Shown here piece by piece: positions 32,000 through 40,608 of a stretch of DNA of 64,000 nucleotides. The notes under the pieces are model-generated. The model was not told the DNA's origin. It saw only the letters and a list, made by a program, of their open reading frames with translations, and made no database searches. Numbering within the stretch: position 1 is the first letter of the stretch; each line of letters begins with the position of its first letter. The position numbers and the translations under genes were made by a program. This DNA comes from an uncultured Flavobacteriales bacterium (lineage in GTDB: Bacteria; Bacteroidota; Bacteroidia; Flavobacteriales_E; Vicingaceae): positions 1 through 64,000 of the forward strand of contig CAJQLW010000007.1 in NCBI GenBank assembly GCA_905479325.1, given 5' to 3'.

Positions 32000-34086
32000 A
32001 ACGCTTAAAATTTGCACTTTTTTTAAGCCTTAGTTTCTTGTCTATTTATTTAAATGGGCAAAGTTTAGAAGAAGAAAAAGCAAGCATTATTGAGCAACGA
32101 GTCGACTTTTTACTTGATGTAAACGAAGGTGGCGAAGTAGATTTTACCACCCTTTTTGAACAATTAGAAGTTTTTTACGACCGGCCAATTAATTTAAACT
32201 TGGCTAAAAAGATAGACTTAGAAGATTTAGGATTGCTGAACAGTATTCAAATTAATGCGCTACTGAAACACATCGAGAACCATGGTAAGTTAATCACTTT
32301 TGAAGAACTACAAAGCATTGAAGGTTTTGATTTAGAAACCATTCGACTCATTCAGCCTTTCACTAAGGTAAATGGCGACCTAGACAAAACAAGGCTTTCA
32401 TTTTCCAATTTATTGAACGAAGGTTCTTCGTCGCTTTTTATTCGCTACACTAGAGTTTTAGAACAGCAAGAAGGCTACAGTCCAATTTCTGCGGAAGAGC
32501 TAGAAGCAAACGAAAACGCCCGCTATTTGGGCAGTGCCGACAAACTATTTACGAGATACCGATTCAATTATTCCAACAATTTAAGCATTGGATTTACAGG
32601 AGAAAAAGATGCAGGAGAGCAATTCTTAAAAGGAAACAATAAAGATGGATTTGATTTTTATTCAGGTCACATATTCTTGCAAGGTTTCGGTGTAGTGAAG
32701 CAATTGGCCATTGGCGATTTTCAAGCTCAATTTGGACAAGGCCTCACCTTCTGGTCGGGATTAGCATTTGGAAGAACGCCAAGTATTTTCACCTTAAAAC
32801 GAAACGCTCCTAAACTCCGGCCTTATACTTCGGTGCAAGAAGATTTGTTTTTGCGAGGTGGAGGAATAACATTGCAACATAAACATACTGAACTAACGCT
32901 CTTTTACTCTTCTAAAAAAGCCGACGCAAATGTTAGCGGGAGAGATACGTTAACCAATGAAGCAATCATCTCATCTATTTCTGAAGATGGGTTTCACAGA
33001 ACACCAAGTGAAATAGAAGATGAAAACGTTATTTTACAAGAATTTTTAGGAGCAAACTTAAGCTATGAAAAAAGAAATTTTTCAGTTGGATTAACTGGAG
33101 TTTACAATCAAATTGACGCGAAACTGCAACCACGAGTGTCAACCTACAATCAATTTAGTCAACTTAAAGATCAAAATGCAAACGTAGGTGCTGATTTTAG
33201 CTACCTCTATAAAAACATTAATTTATTTGGTGAAGTTTCGAAAAGCATTGACGGTGGAATTGGACACACAGTTGGAGCCTTAATTGTACTCGATAAAAGT
33301 ATTTCTTTAGCCATTCAAAACCGGCGTTTCGAAAAGAACTTTATTCCCATTCAAAGCAACGCCATTGGAGAAAGCACAACCAATACAAATGAAAATGGAA
33401 CCTTTATTGGCTTAGAGGCAAAACCAAGTAAAACAATAACCATTTCAGCCTTTGCAGATCGATTTAGTTTTGATTGGTTGCGTTTTCAAACAGATGCTCC
33501 TTCTACTGGCCACAGGTTGCTTGCGCAAGTCGATTATAAACCTTCTAAAAAAATGTCGGCCTATTTTAGGTACCGAAAACGATCAAGAGGAAGAAATGAC
33601 AACAGCATCTCTAACGAAGGTTTAAAAGGTCTTTCACAAGAAAATTTAGTAAATTATCGCCTACATTTTGCATATAAGGTAACAAAAGAGATAGAACTAA
33701 AAAGTAGAGTTGAGTTTACTCGATATACCATTGGAGACGGACAAAATGAAGACGGTTTATTAATCTATCAAGATTTGAGCTATAAAAAGCTTAGCTTTCC
33801 ACTTTCTTTCTCGTTACGGTATGCATTGTTTGATACTGAAAGTTTTAACAGTAGAATTTATGCTTATGAAAATGATGTTCTATACGCGTTCTCAATTCCC
33901 GCTTTTAACGGCCGGGGAACAAGATTCTACGTTACAACAAAATATAGAATTAAAAGAGGCGTAGATTTGTGGGTGCGTTTTGCACAAACTTATTATGCAG
34001 ATAGAACTGTTGTTGGAAGTGGAAAAGAAGCAATACAAGGAAATACAAGAAGTGAAATTAAAGCACAATTAAGGTTTAAATTTTAA
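31996..34086 (+). CDS. Helix-hairpin-helix outer-membrane barrel protein
   Basis: A 696-residue exported protein. The signal peptide ends near YLNGQ. Residues about 25-135 contain ComEA-like helix-hairpin-helix units (INLNLAKKIDLEDLGLLNSIQINALLKHIENHG, then ITFEELQSIEGFDLETIRLIQPF). The rest is a long beta-rich region with YRFNYS, YFRYRKRSRG and a final strand ending in phenylalanine (KAQLRFKF), typical of an outer-membrane barrel. In ComEA such motifs bind DNA during uptake, so a DNA- or ligand-handling role at the periplasmic side is conceivable but unproven. It is coupled to the PorV-like gene upstream and followed after one base by a small membrane protein gene. Confidence 0.7.
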   Translation: MKRLKFALFLSLSFLSIYLNGQSLEEEKASIIEQRVDFLLDVNEGGEVDFTTLFEQLEVFYDRPINLNLAKKIDLEDLGLLNSIQINALLKHIENHGKLITFEELQSIEGFDLETIRLIQPFTKVNGDLDKTRLSFSNLLNEGSSSLFIRYTRVLEQQEGYSPISAEELEANENARYLGSADKLFTRYRFNYSNNLSIGFTGEKDAGEQFLKGNNKDGFDFYSGHIFLQGFGVVKQLAIGDFQAQFGQGLTFWSGLAFGRTPSIFTLKRNAPKLRPYTSVQEDLFLRGGGITLQHKHTELTLFYSSKKADANVSGRDTLTNEAIISSISEDGFHRTPSEIEDENVILQEFLGANLSYEKRNFSVGLTGVYNQIDAKLQPRVSTYNQFSQLKDQNANVGADFSYLYKNINLFGEVSKSIDGGIGHTVGALIVLDKSISLAIQNRRFEKNFIPIQSNAIGESTTNTNENGTFIGLEAKPSKTITISAFADRFSFDWLRFQTDAPSTGHRLLAQVDYKPSKKMSAYFRYRKRSRGRNDNSISNEGLKGLSQENLVNYRLHFAYKVTKEIELKSRVEFTRYTIGDGQNEDGLLIYQDLSYKKLSFPLSFSLRYALFDTESFNSRIYAYENDVLYAFSIPAFNGRGTRFYVTTKYRIKRGVDLWVRFAQTYYADRTVVGSGKEAIQGNTRSEIKAQLRFKF

Positions 34087-34087
34087 G

Positions 34088-34459
34088 GTGGTTAAACGAT
34101 ATAAAACAACACGAAATTGGTATTTGATGAGCATGGTTTTGTTCATTGGGTTCTCTTTTGAATTTTTTATTCGAAGCGATAACTTCCTAGGAGGAGTCCT
34201 AATTTTTAATGGAGTAATTAATCTACTTGCTTTTCAACAAGTACCAAGAAAAATTGCCCCTGTCACTGTAATTCTGAATTTGTTTAATGCTTTAATTGGA
34301 ATCACCACCTCCTATAATTACGGAATGGTAGATTATTCCATTTTGTATGTATGTTGGGGGTTCATTAGCTTAGGATACCTAACAGCGACCATTAGACAAA
34401 TCTTAAACCTTTCTGCTAGCGCACGTTTTAAGAGAAAACTAAAAAGAAGAAACGATTAG
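34088..34459 (+). CDS. Small integral membrane protein of unknown function
   Basis: A 123-residue protein with about four hydrophobic segments (near 13-28, 34-50, 55-73, 80-103) and a strongly basic C-terminus (ARFKRKLKRRND), predicting cytoplasmic termini. It starts at GTG two bases behind the barrel gene stop. An ATG 13 codons later is the alternative but would cut into the first segment. No family is recognised. It belongs to the PorV-like/HHH operon and converges with aroA, overlapping its stop by 4 bases. Confidence 0.6.
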   Translation: MVKRYKTTRNWYLMSMVLFIGFSFEFFIRSDNFLGGVLIFNGVINLLAFQQVPRKIAPVTVILNLFNALIGITTSYNYGMVDYSILYVCWGFISLGYLTATIRQILNLSASARFKRKLKRRND

Positions 34460-35676
34460 GTTGTTATTCCAAACTTTTCTAGTTCAAGCCAAAACTTAGG
34501 AAAACTTTTAGCAACAACATCCATTTGGTCCATTTCAAGATTTGCGAATTCGGCAAGCGGAGCCAAGCACATCGCCATCCGATGATCATCGTAAGTGGAG
34601 AATGAAACAGAAATGTTTTCTGGGTTTATTTTTTTGCAAAATACTTGAAAAGAGTTTCGATCTATTTCTTCTAAATCTGAACCAATTTTTGCCAATTCAA
34701 GTTGTAAGGCCTCTACCCTATTGCATTCTTTAATGTACAACGTTTGTGAGCCTGTTACTGTAATTTTTTCGACAAGTTGAGAAGCAGCAACAACTACTGA
34801 AGGAATTAAGTCAGGAGTATCTTGCATGTCAATATTTAGCTCCTTTTTTACCGATTTATTTGAAGCACTTAAGATAGCTCCATGCTCAGTAAACTCTGTG
34901 TCAACGCCAAGCTGCTCGAAAATAGCGGCACACTTCACATCACCTTGAAGCGAATTTTCTTTTACATTTTTAAGAAAAATGCTTCTTCCGGTAAATGCAA
35001 CCAACTGGTAAAAAAAAGCTGCTGAAGACCAATCAGATTCTACTAAAACATTTTTCGAGGCGCTATAAGTGCAACTGTGCACAACAATTTTATTGTTCGT
35101 TCTTTCTACCGCAACTCCTAATTCTTGCTGTAAACTTAGCGTTAAATCAATGTATGGAGAGGAAACTACTTCTCCCTGTAAGTTCAGTTGCAAGCCATTT
35201 TCTAAATAAGGGGCTATCAGCATTAACGCAGAAATGTACTGGCTGCTTACCGATGCATCAATATTTATTTCATTGCTTTTAAGTTGTTTCCCCTCGATTT
35301 TCAAAGGTGGAAAACCTTCTTTTTCCAAATACTCAATTCCTGCACCTAAACGTCTCAATTGGTCTACTAGAATTCCAATGGGACGCTGCTTCATTCGATC
35401 AGAACCGGTTAAAATTCGAGTTCCACTGTGCTGAGCAAAAAAAGCAGTTAAAAACCTGAATGCTGTTCCAGCCATTCCAACGTCAATAGTTTTTGAATCG
35501 GAAGCCAAACTTTGCCTTAACACTTCAGTATCTTTTGCAGTTGAGAGATTTATCAATTCAAATTCGCCTTTTGCAAGGGCTTGTGCAATCAGTAAGCGAT
35601 TTGAAATACTCTTTGATCCCGGAAGTTCAATTTCAGGTTGACCCTCAGTAGGCTGATATTTTAATGTAAAACTCAC
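34456..35676 (-). CDS. aroA: 3-phosphoshikimate 1-carboxyvinyltransferase (EPSP synthase)
   Basis: A 406-residue enzyme joining shikimate-3-phosphate and phosphoenolpyruvate in the shikimate pathway to aromatic amino acids. Visible motifs are GSKSISNRLLIAQALA at the N-terminus, AGTAFRFLTAFFA (the LxAGTAxR block), MKQRPIGILVDQLRRLGA and a C-terminal DDHRMAMCLAPLA. It is somewhat shorter than the E. coli enzyme (427). It overlaps aroB by 4 bases (ATGA), forming an aroB-aroA operon in which two non-adjacent pathway steps are co-expressed. Confidence 0.95.
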   Translation of the reverse strand: MSFTLKYQPTEGQPEIELPGSKSISNRLLIAQALAKGEFELINLSTAKDTEVLRQSLASDSKTIDVGMAGTAFRFLTAFFAQHSGTRILTGSDRMKQRPIGILVDQLRRLGAGIEYLEKEGFPPLKIEGKQLKSNEINIDASVSSQYISALMLIAPYLENGLQLNLQGEVVSSPYIDLTLSLQQELGVAVERTNNKIVVHSCTYSASKNVLVESDWSSAAFFYQLVAFTGRSIFLKNVKENSLQGDVKCAAIFEQLGVDTEFTEHGAILSASNKSVKKELNIDMQDTPDLIPSVVVAASQLVEKITVTGSQTLYIKECNRVEALQLELAKIGSDLEEIDRNSFQVFCKKINPENISVSFSTYDDHRMAMCLAPLAEFANLEMDQMDVVAKSFPKFWLELEKFGITT

Positions 35677-36725
35677 TTGCTAAAAAAATATCGTAATGAT
35701 TCCACAATCTGCTCATTAGTTGCAGTTTGATTAATAATTGAAGAACCAATTCCTGTTAATAGCGTAAAATTGATAGCGTTATTCTCATTTTTTTTATCCT
35801 GTTGCATAAAATCTAACAGTTGTTCAAAATCACTTGAAGCAATTTTTGGAAACTCGTACTTCGACTTTATGCACTCCTCTATTTCATCGTAATCATCAAG
35901 CGTTAATATGTTCTTCTGAACAGAAATATTAGCCTCGCAAACCATGCCAAGCGCAATAGCAATTCCGTGAGGGATTGCCTTTTTATTCTCCAAAAAATAA
36001 CTTTCCACTGCATGACCAATGGTATGGCCAAAATTCAATTTTTTCCGATCGCCTTTTTCAAGCGGATCACTTTCGACGAACCTTGCTTTTATGGTAATAG
36101 AGTGCTCCAATAATTCAGCGTCTATTTGTTGGCGTTCCAAGTCTTTTAGCGTGTTCCAATGGTCTCTATCCATTATTAATGCATGCTTGTACATTTCTGC
36201 CATTCCACTCCAAAATTCAATTCCAGGCAAGGTTTGTAAAAATGTTGGAAAAACAAACGTATGCTTGGCTGTATTAAAAACTCCAATTTGATTCTTAAAG
36301 CCGGCAAAGTCAATTCCGCATTTACCACCAACTGATGCATCCACCATAGCGAGTAAAGATGTAGGAATGTTGTAAAAATCTATTCCGCGTTTGTATAAAC
36401 TCGCAACAAATCCACCTAAATCAGTAATCATACCCCCGCCTAAGTTTAACAAAAGGGTTTTTCGGTCTGCATGGTATTCCGACAAACTTTCCCACAATGA
36501 AGCGCAAGTAGACAAATCTTTCGATGCCTCTCCGGCAGGCACTTCTAGGTAGAAAAAGTAGACTTCCTCATCCACTAAAGCATCTTGCAAAAGTGGCAAA
36601 CAATACTCGTTAGTATGCTCATCTATTAGCACGTAAACTTGACTATACCCTTCTGAAATAATGGTTTTTGAAACCAAGCGTAAATCAGAAATAATGTGAA
36701 TGTTATTGTTTTGAAGAAGATCCAT
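35673..36725 (-). CDS. aroB: 3-dehydroquinate synthase
   Basis: A 350-residue NAD- and zinc-dependent enzyme that cyclises DAHP to 3-dehydroquinate. Family motifs are NLGGGMITDLGGFVAS, the nucleotide and substrate loop IPTSLLAMVDASVGGKCGID, the zinc-ligand regions around E in GMAEMYKH, and two histidines in NFGHTIGHAVE and PHGIAIALGM. An in-frame TTG at 36749 would add eight residues, but it lies inside the TAGCTTTG -7 box, so the ATG at 36725 (MDLLQNNN) is chosen. First gene of the aroBA operon and divergent from the phosphodiesterase gene. Confidence 0.95.
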   Translation of the reverse strand: MDLLQNNNIHIISDLRLVSKTIISEGYSQVYVLIDEHTNEYCLPLLQDALVDEEVYFFYLEVPAGEASKDLSTCASLWESLSEYHADRKTLLLNLGGGMITDLGGFVASLYKRGIDFYNIPTSLLAMVDASVGGKCGIDFAGFKNQIGVFNTAKHTFVFPTFLQTLPGIEFWSGMAEMYKHALIMDRDHWNTLKDLERQQIDAELLEHSITIKARFVESDPLEKGDRKKLNFGHTIGHAVESYFLENKKAIPHGIAIALGMVCEANISVQKNILTLDDYDEIEECIKSKYEFPKIASSDFEQLLDFMQQDKKNENNAINFTLLTGIGSSIINQTATNEQIVESLRYFFSK

Positions 36726-36746
36726 TGAAATAGAAATGATACTTTT

Positions 36747-36754
36747 CAAAGCTA
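36747..36754 (-). promoter_or_regulatory. aroBA -7 box
   Basis: Read on the minus strand this is TAGCTTTG, an exact TAnnTTTG, 21 bases ahead of the aroB ATG. No clear TTG at -33. It decides the aroB start because it overlaps the alternative TTG codon. Confidence 0.5.
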
Positions 36755-36783
36755 CAAAAGATGATTTGATTTGTTTTGAAACT

Positions 36784-36791
36784 TAAGTTTG
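36784..36791 (+). promoter_or_regulatory. -7 box of the phosphodiesterase gene
   Basis: TAAGTTTG, an exact TAnnTTTG, starts 12 bases before the GTG start codon, again implying a leaderless message. A TTG at 36766-36768 lies 15 bases upstream, slightly closer than usual. Confidence 0.45.
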
Positions 36792-36795
36792 CGAT

Positions 36796-37293
36796 GTGAA
36801 AAAAATTGGATTGATTTCAGATACGCATTCCTTCTTGCACCCGAGGGTAAAACATTACTTTGAACAAGTAGACGAGATTTGGCATGCAGGAGACATTGGC
36901 AGATTGAGTTTGGCAGACGAATTAGCTGACTTTAAACCATTACGAGCAGTTTACGGCAATATTGATGGCGCTGAAATAAGACGAGTTCATCCCGAAAACC
37001 AACGGTTCATTTGTGAAGGCGTAGATGTTTGGATAACTCACATTGGCGGATATCCTAATCGTTATGACAGAAGAGTGTACGAAGAAATTAATCGAAATCC
37101 TCCAAAGCTTTTTATTTGTGGACATTCCCACATTTTAAAAGTAATGCGCGATAAAAAGTTAAATTTACTTCACTTGAATCCTGGTGCCGCAGGAAAACAC
37201 GGTTTTCACCAAGTATTAACCTTAATGCGTTTTGATTGCAACAACGGCAAAGTTGAAAATTTGGAAGTTATTGAGTTGGAGAAAAGAGTTTGA
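36796..37293 (+). CDS. YfcE/MJ0936-family metallophosphoesterase
   Basis: A 165-residue calcineurin-like phosphodiesterase of the small YfcE type. The di-metal motifs are all present: ISDTHS (D-x-H), HAGDIG (GD), YGNIDG (GN), ITHIGG (H) and CGHSH (GHxH). Substrates in the family are phosphodiesters such as cyclic nucleotides or bis-pNPP, and the physiological substrate is usually unknown. It starts at GTG, chosen because MKKIGLISDTH is the family N-terminus and the only in-frame option next to the -7 box. Cytoplasmic, monocistronic and divergent from aroB. Confidence 0.88.
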   Translation: MKKIGLISDTHSFLHPRVKHYFEQVDEIWHAGDIGRLSLADELADFKPLRAVYGNIDGAEIRRVHPENQRFICEGVDVWITHIGGYPNRYDRRVYEEINRNPPKLFICGHSHILKVMRDKKLNLLHLNPGAAGKHGFHQVLTLMRFDCNNGKVENLEVIELEKRV

Positions 37294-37363
37294 TTTTGAA
37301 TTTACTATTGTCGCTTTCTAAGTGGTTCGAAATAATATAATATAAAGGAAATACTAATATTCT

Positions 37364-38434
37364 ATGAGACCCCTTAAGTACATAATTATCCTCATTATCT
37401 GTATTACTTGTCTTTCATGGAAATTGAAAAAAGACAGGTTTAATGTTACAGGGAAGGTTCAGGTTTTGGTTGAAAAAGTGAGAAAACACATGGCAGGAGA
37501 ATTTCTTTCTGTTAAAGTTTTTGATGAAAATGGGAACTTAATTTCTAACTCAGAATTTCAAGATATTTATGATACATCCAACGAATACTTTGAAGAAAAA
37601 AGCACTAGACCCTTGAAAGTTACATTAGATACTTCAAACCTCAAATTACAGTTTAAGGAGCTTTTTGAATATAGCAAAACAAATAATATTACTGAAATTA
37701 AAGAATTTAGTGAAAATAGACTTTGGAGTATTAGAACATTCAAATACAACAAACTAGATAGTTTAATCGAAGACAAAAAAATATACTTTAATACAGACAC
37801 ACTTCATGGTGACAGTACATTTTATAAATACCTAACCATAAACGATACAATACATAGAATTACAATAAAAAATAAAAACGATACCTTATTAATGGAAAAA
37901 CTAGTTTATGATAGTTTAAATCGATTAAAATCCAATATTCAATATAAACATGACTATTTCGACAGTTGTATAAAAAACTTATACTACACAGACTATGGAA
38001 AAATTACTTACATAGAACAGGTTTGTGTTGATGATTTTGAAGATGAGCCCAATATTGAACGTAGAACATTCCTTTACAATGAAAAACGACTATTAACCAG
38101 ATTTGAATCAACTAAAGACAAAGGTTATGGATTAGAAAGGAAAGAATACCACTTAAAATACAATTCCGAAGGTAAATTAATATCTGAAATCGATGCTGTT
38201 TTTGATGATAATGAATTTGAATATCAGACTAACTTTACCTTCGATGAATTTGAGAATGCAATTAAGATTGTTTCTCTTGACTGGTTCAGATATCAAGGAA
38301 ACTTTAAATCTTCTCAATCAACATCCATAATTTCTTATAATTACGACAAAAATGGGAATTGGACTAAAAGGTTAATCTATGATGGAAATAGAAAAGATAC
38401 CACAGAACGAATCATTCTATACTTTGAACAGTAA
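37364..38434 (+). CDS. Exported YD-repeat-like protein of unknown function
   Basis: A 356-residue protein with an N-terminal signal or anchor segment (LKYIIILIICITCLSW) and a body rich in Tyr, Asn, Asp, Lys and Ile. The second half has a loose repeat of the form YxxxGKL(I)xE and FDEFENxxK, as in RHS/YD-type or toxin-immunity-associated beta proteins (YNSEGKLISEID, YDKNGNWTKRLIYDGN). The coding sequence is noticeably more AT-rich than its neighbours, which suggests recent transfer or weak constraint. It stands alone between conserved genes. No function is claimed. Confidence 0.6.
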   Translation: MRPLKYIIILIICITCLSWKLKKDRFNVTGKVQVLVEKVRKHMAGEFLSVKVFDENGNLISNSEFQDIYDTSNEYFEEKSTRPLKVTLDTSNLKLQFKELFEYSKTNNITEIKEFSENRLWSIRTFKYNKLDSLIEDKKIYFNTDTLHGDSTFYKYLTINDTIHRITIKNKNDTLLMEKLVYDSLNRLKSNIQYKHDYFDSCIKNLYYTDYGKITYIEQVCVDDFEDEPNIERRTFLYNEKRLLTRFESTKDKGYGLERKEYHLKYNSEGKLISEIDAVFDDNEFEYQTNFTFDEFENAIKIVSLDWFRYQGNFKSSQSTSIISYNYDKNGNWTKRLIYDGNRKDTTERIILYFEQ

Positions 38435-38441
38435 TCGGTAA

Positions 38442-38909
38442 TTATCTAATACGATCAGCTGCTCTAACCAAAGCTTCGTCTTTCTTAATCGCTTTTATTG
38501 CCAAGAATATAAATACCAACGGAATAAGCGCCAAATATGCGCCAACACTGTAATGAACTACCGGATTTTCCAATTGTGGTAAACTTGTTACTGTTCCATC
38601 AACGGTAAAAAATATTGCAACCAAAAATCCAACTTGAACCAACAAAAGTAATTGAGAAAGCTTTACTTGAACCTGTCTCCTTTTAAACATTCCAAATGCC
38701 ACACCACTCAAAACAATGCACAAAGAGCAAAGTATTGCCAACATCATTCCGCTGTACAAAACATCACCCTCAACTCCTGATTGTAGTTTGTAAAGTGTAA
38801 AATCAAAACTAGAATCGCCAGATTCAACAACTGCAAGGTTCAGCCAAAAAATAGCTGTGTTACAAACAATTGTCAATAAAAAGAAAAGTGATTGCGTACG
38901 TTGCCACAT
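38442..38909 (-). CDS. DUF4293 family membrane protein
   Basis: A 155-residue inner-membrane protein with four hydrophobic segments (near 5-25, 48-70, 85-103, 118-138). It begins with MWQRTQSLFFLL, the typical start of DUF4293 proteins of Bacteroidota (M-x-QRxQSLYLLL). A TTG seven codons further upstream is possible, but the ATG at 38909 fits the family. The C-terminal tail is basic (IKAIKKDEALVRAADRIR), as in relatives. Function unknown. It is divergent from the acetyltransferase gene. Confidence 0.75.
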   Translation of the reverse strand: MWQRTQSLFFLLTIVCNTAIFWLNLAVVESGDSSFDFTLYKLQSGVEGDVLYSGMMLAILCSLCIVLSGVAFGMFKRRQVQVKLSQLLLLVQVGFLVAIFFTVDGTVTSLPQLENPVVHYSVGAYLALIPLVFIFLAIKAIKKDEALVRAADRIR

Positions 38910-38975
38910 AATGTTTCGTTTAGGTCGCAAAGAAAGTAAAGATTTGTTACTTTGGACCGAGAATAAAAGGAGAAT

Positions 38976-39911
38976 TTGAACGCAAAAGAATTATTTAAGC
39001 AATTTTCAGAAAAGCACGCAAGTCAGCTGCCTTTTTCGTTGCACTTTACTTGGTGGAACGAAGTAGTTTTAGAGGATTGGGATGTGGCAGTTTTAAGTAA
39101 CGGAGAAGAGGTTTTTGGCATAATGCCCTACTTCATTCGCAAGAAAGGTCCATGGAATTTCATTAGCAATGCCCATTTCACTCCTTACTGTGGACCTTTT
39201 CTAATTTATCCAGAGGGACAGAAAACAACGACAAAAATCGCTTTTGAACATCGAGCACATCGAGATTTAATCGAACAGCTTCCCTCCTTTTCAGCGTATT
39301 CTCAAAACTTTTATCTTGGTTTCTCAAATGCTTTGGCTTTTCAGTGGAAAGGATTTTTAGAAACAAACAGGTATACTTACGTACTTTCTTTAAATCAAAG
39401 TGAAGAAGAGTTATGGTCAGGATTAAGAGAAAACAATAGAAAGCAGATTAAAAAGGCGGAAAAAGAAATTCAAATCTCAGCAACAAATGATGCTGTTCTG
39501 CTGAAAGAAATATTACAGCAATCAGTTGAAAATAAAATAGAAACAGCATACTTTGAGCGAATGATTGCCTTTGTTGAAAAATACAAATGCGGAACCATTT
39601 TAAAAGCAACAAAAAACGATCAGACACACGCAGTACTGTTGTGCGTTGCAGATGAGCAAAGTGCATATTATTTACTTGGCGGAAATGCTACCGAACACAA
39701 AAACTCAGGAGCCATGAGTGTACTCACCTGGAAAGCAATGCTATACTTTAAGGAAAAAGGCATACCTCACTTCAATTTTGAAGGAAGTAGCATTGAGTCG
39801 GTTGAAAAATATTTTAGAGGCTTTGGTGGTGACTTAATTTCATTTAAACGAATAGAAAAGCTCAATTCGAAAAGTTTGGAAGTTGCTAAAAAATTAAAAG
39901 GAGACGGATAA
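38976..39911 (+). CDS. GNAT/FemAB-like acyltransferase
   Basis: A 311-residue protein with two GNAT-type halves as in the BioF2-like/FemAB fold. The region WSGLRENNRKQIKKAEKE is the diagnostic helix seen before the second GNAT domain, and the end (FNFEGSSIESVEKYFRGFGGDLISFKRI) matches the family C-terminal block. Members transfer acyl or aminoacyl groups, often in cell-envelope or polysaccharide pathways. The start is TTG at 38976, preceded by AAAAGGAGAA, one of the few purine-rich, Shine-Dalgarno-like sequences in this window, which supports the choice. It ends 6 bases before the convergent glycosyltransferase stop. Confidence 0.75.
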   Translation: MNAKELFKQFSEKHASQLPFSLHFTWWNEVVLEDWDVAVLSNGEEVFGIMPYFIRKKGPWNFISNAHFTPYCGPFLIYPEGQKTTTKIAFEHRAHRDLIEQLPSFSAYSQNFYLGFSNALAFQWKGFLETNRYTYVLSLNQSEEELWSGLRENNRKQIKKAEKEIQISATNDAVLLKEILQQSVENKIETAYFERMIAFVEKYKCGTILKATKNDQTHAVLLCVADEQSAYYLLGGNATEHKNSGAMSVLTWKAMLYFKEKGIPHFNFEGSSIESVEKYFRGFGGDLISFKRIEKLNSKSLEVAKKLKGDG

Positions 39912-39917
39912 AGTTCT

Positions 39918-40607
39918 TTAACTAAAAACCCTCTTAAAAAGCTTCTTTACAAAACTTTGCTTGATCCCCAATCGGGTTAGAAAGTAGATTAAGAAATAAC
40001 TAAATTGAAGGCGGTAGACTCCTACTTCTTCATATTTTCTGGCAGATACCAAAAGAGTTCCATTCATTTTTTCGAACTTATTTTTCTTTCGCAACCTCCT
40101 GATGAGATCGTTCCCCTCCATAAAAGGCATCGACTCGTTATACCCTCCTACTTTTTTAAACAGTTCACTTTTTACCAACAACCCTTGGTCACCAAATTGA
40201 AATGCGCCCGTTTTAAAGTAACTAAATTTTTCATTTAACTTTAAAAACCAATGGTTACTGTCAAAGGCGAGTTTGAAATTGCCAAAACAAAAGTCTTCCA
40301 ATTTTAAACAGTCAATTAGAAAGTCAGCTTTTTGATTGATAATGCGAACATCTGCATGAAGAAACAAAAAGTATTCGGTTTTCATTTTGTTGGCTCCAAT
40401 GTTCAATTGAACTGCTTTATTCTTTACTGTAGAGGTGAAATAAAAAATGCCGAATTCCTTTGCAATGTGCACAGTTTCGTCTGAACTATTAGCATCAACA
40501 ATGCAAATCTGAGTAAAACCTAAACGTTGTAAATCAGTGAGAAGCTTTGGTAAATGATTAGCCTCGTTAAAGGTGGGAACAACAACACCAATCGACTCTA
40601 AATGCAT
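39918..40607 (-). CDS. Family 2 glycosyltransferase (TIGR04283-like)
   Basis: A 229-residue GT-A-fold glycosyltransferase with VVVPTFNEANHLPKLL at the N-terminus, VDANSSDET (nucleotide-binding Asp), FLFLHADVR (the DxD-like metal site) and the acceptor loop GDQGLLVKSELFKKVGGYNE followed by MEGNDLIRRLRK. This set matches the short TIGR04283-type glycosyltransferases. The last part is basic and hydrophobic, suggesting membrane association. The ATG at 40607 lies one base past the tamB stop. Longer in-frame starts would overlap tamB by up to 47 bases and precede the family N-terminus. Donor and acceptor unknown. Confidence 0.83.
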   Translation of the reverse strand: MHLESIGVVVPTFNEANHLPKLLTDLQRLGFTQICIVDANSSDETVHIAKEFGIFYFTSTVKNKAVQLNIGANKMKTEYFLFLHADVRIINQKADFLIDCLKLEDFCFGNFKLAFDSNHWFLKLNEKFSYFKTGAFQFGDQGLLVKSELFKKVGGYNESMPFMEGNDLIRRLRKKNKFEKMNGTLLVSARKYEEVGVYRLQFSYFLIYFLTRLGIKQSFVKKLFKRVFS

Positions 40608-40608
40608 G

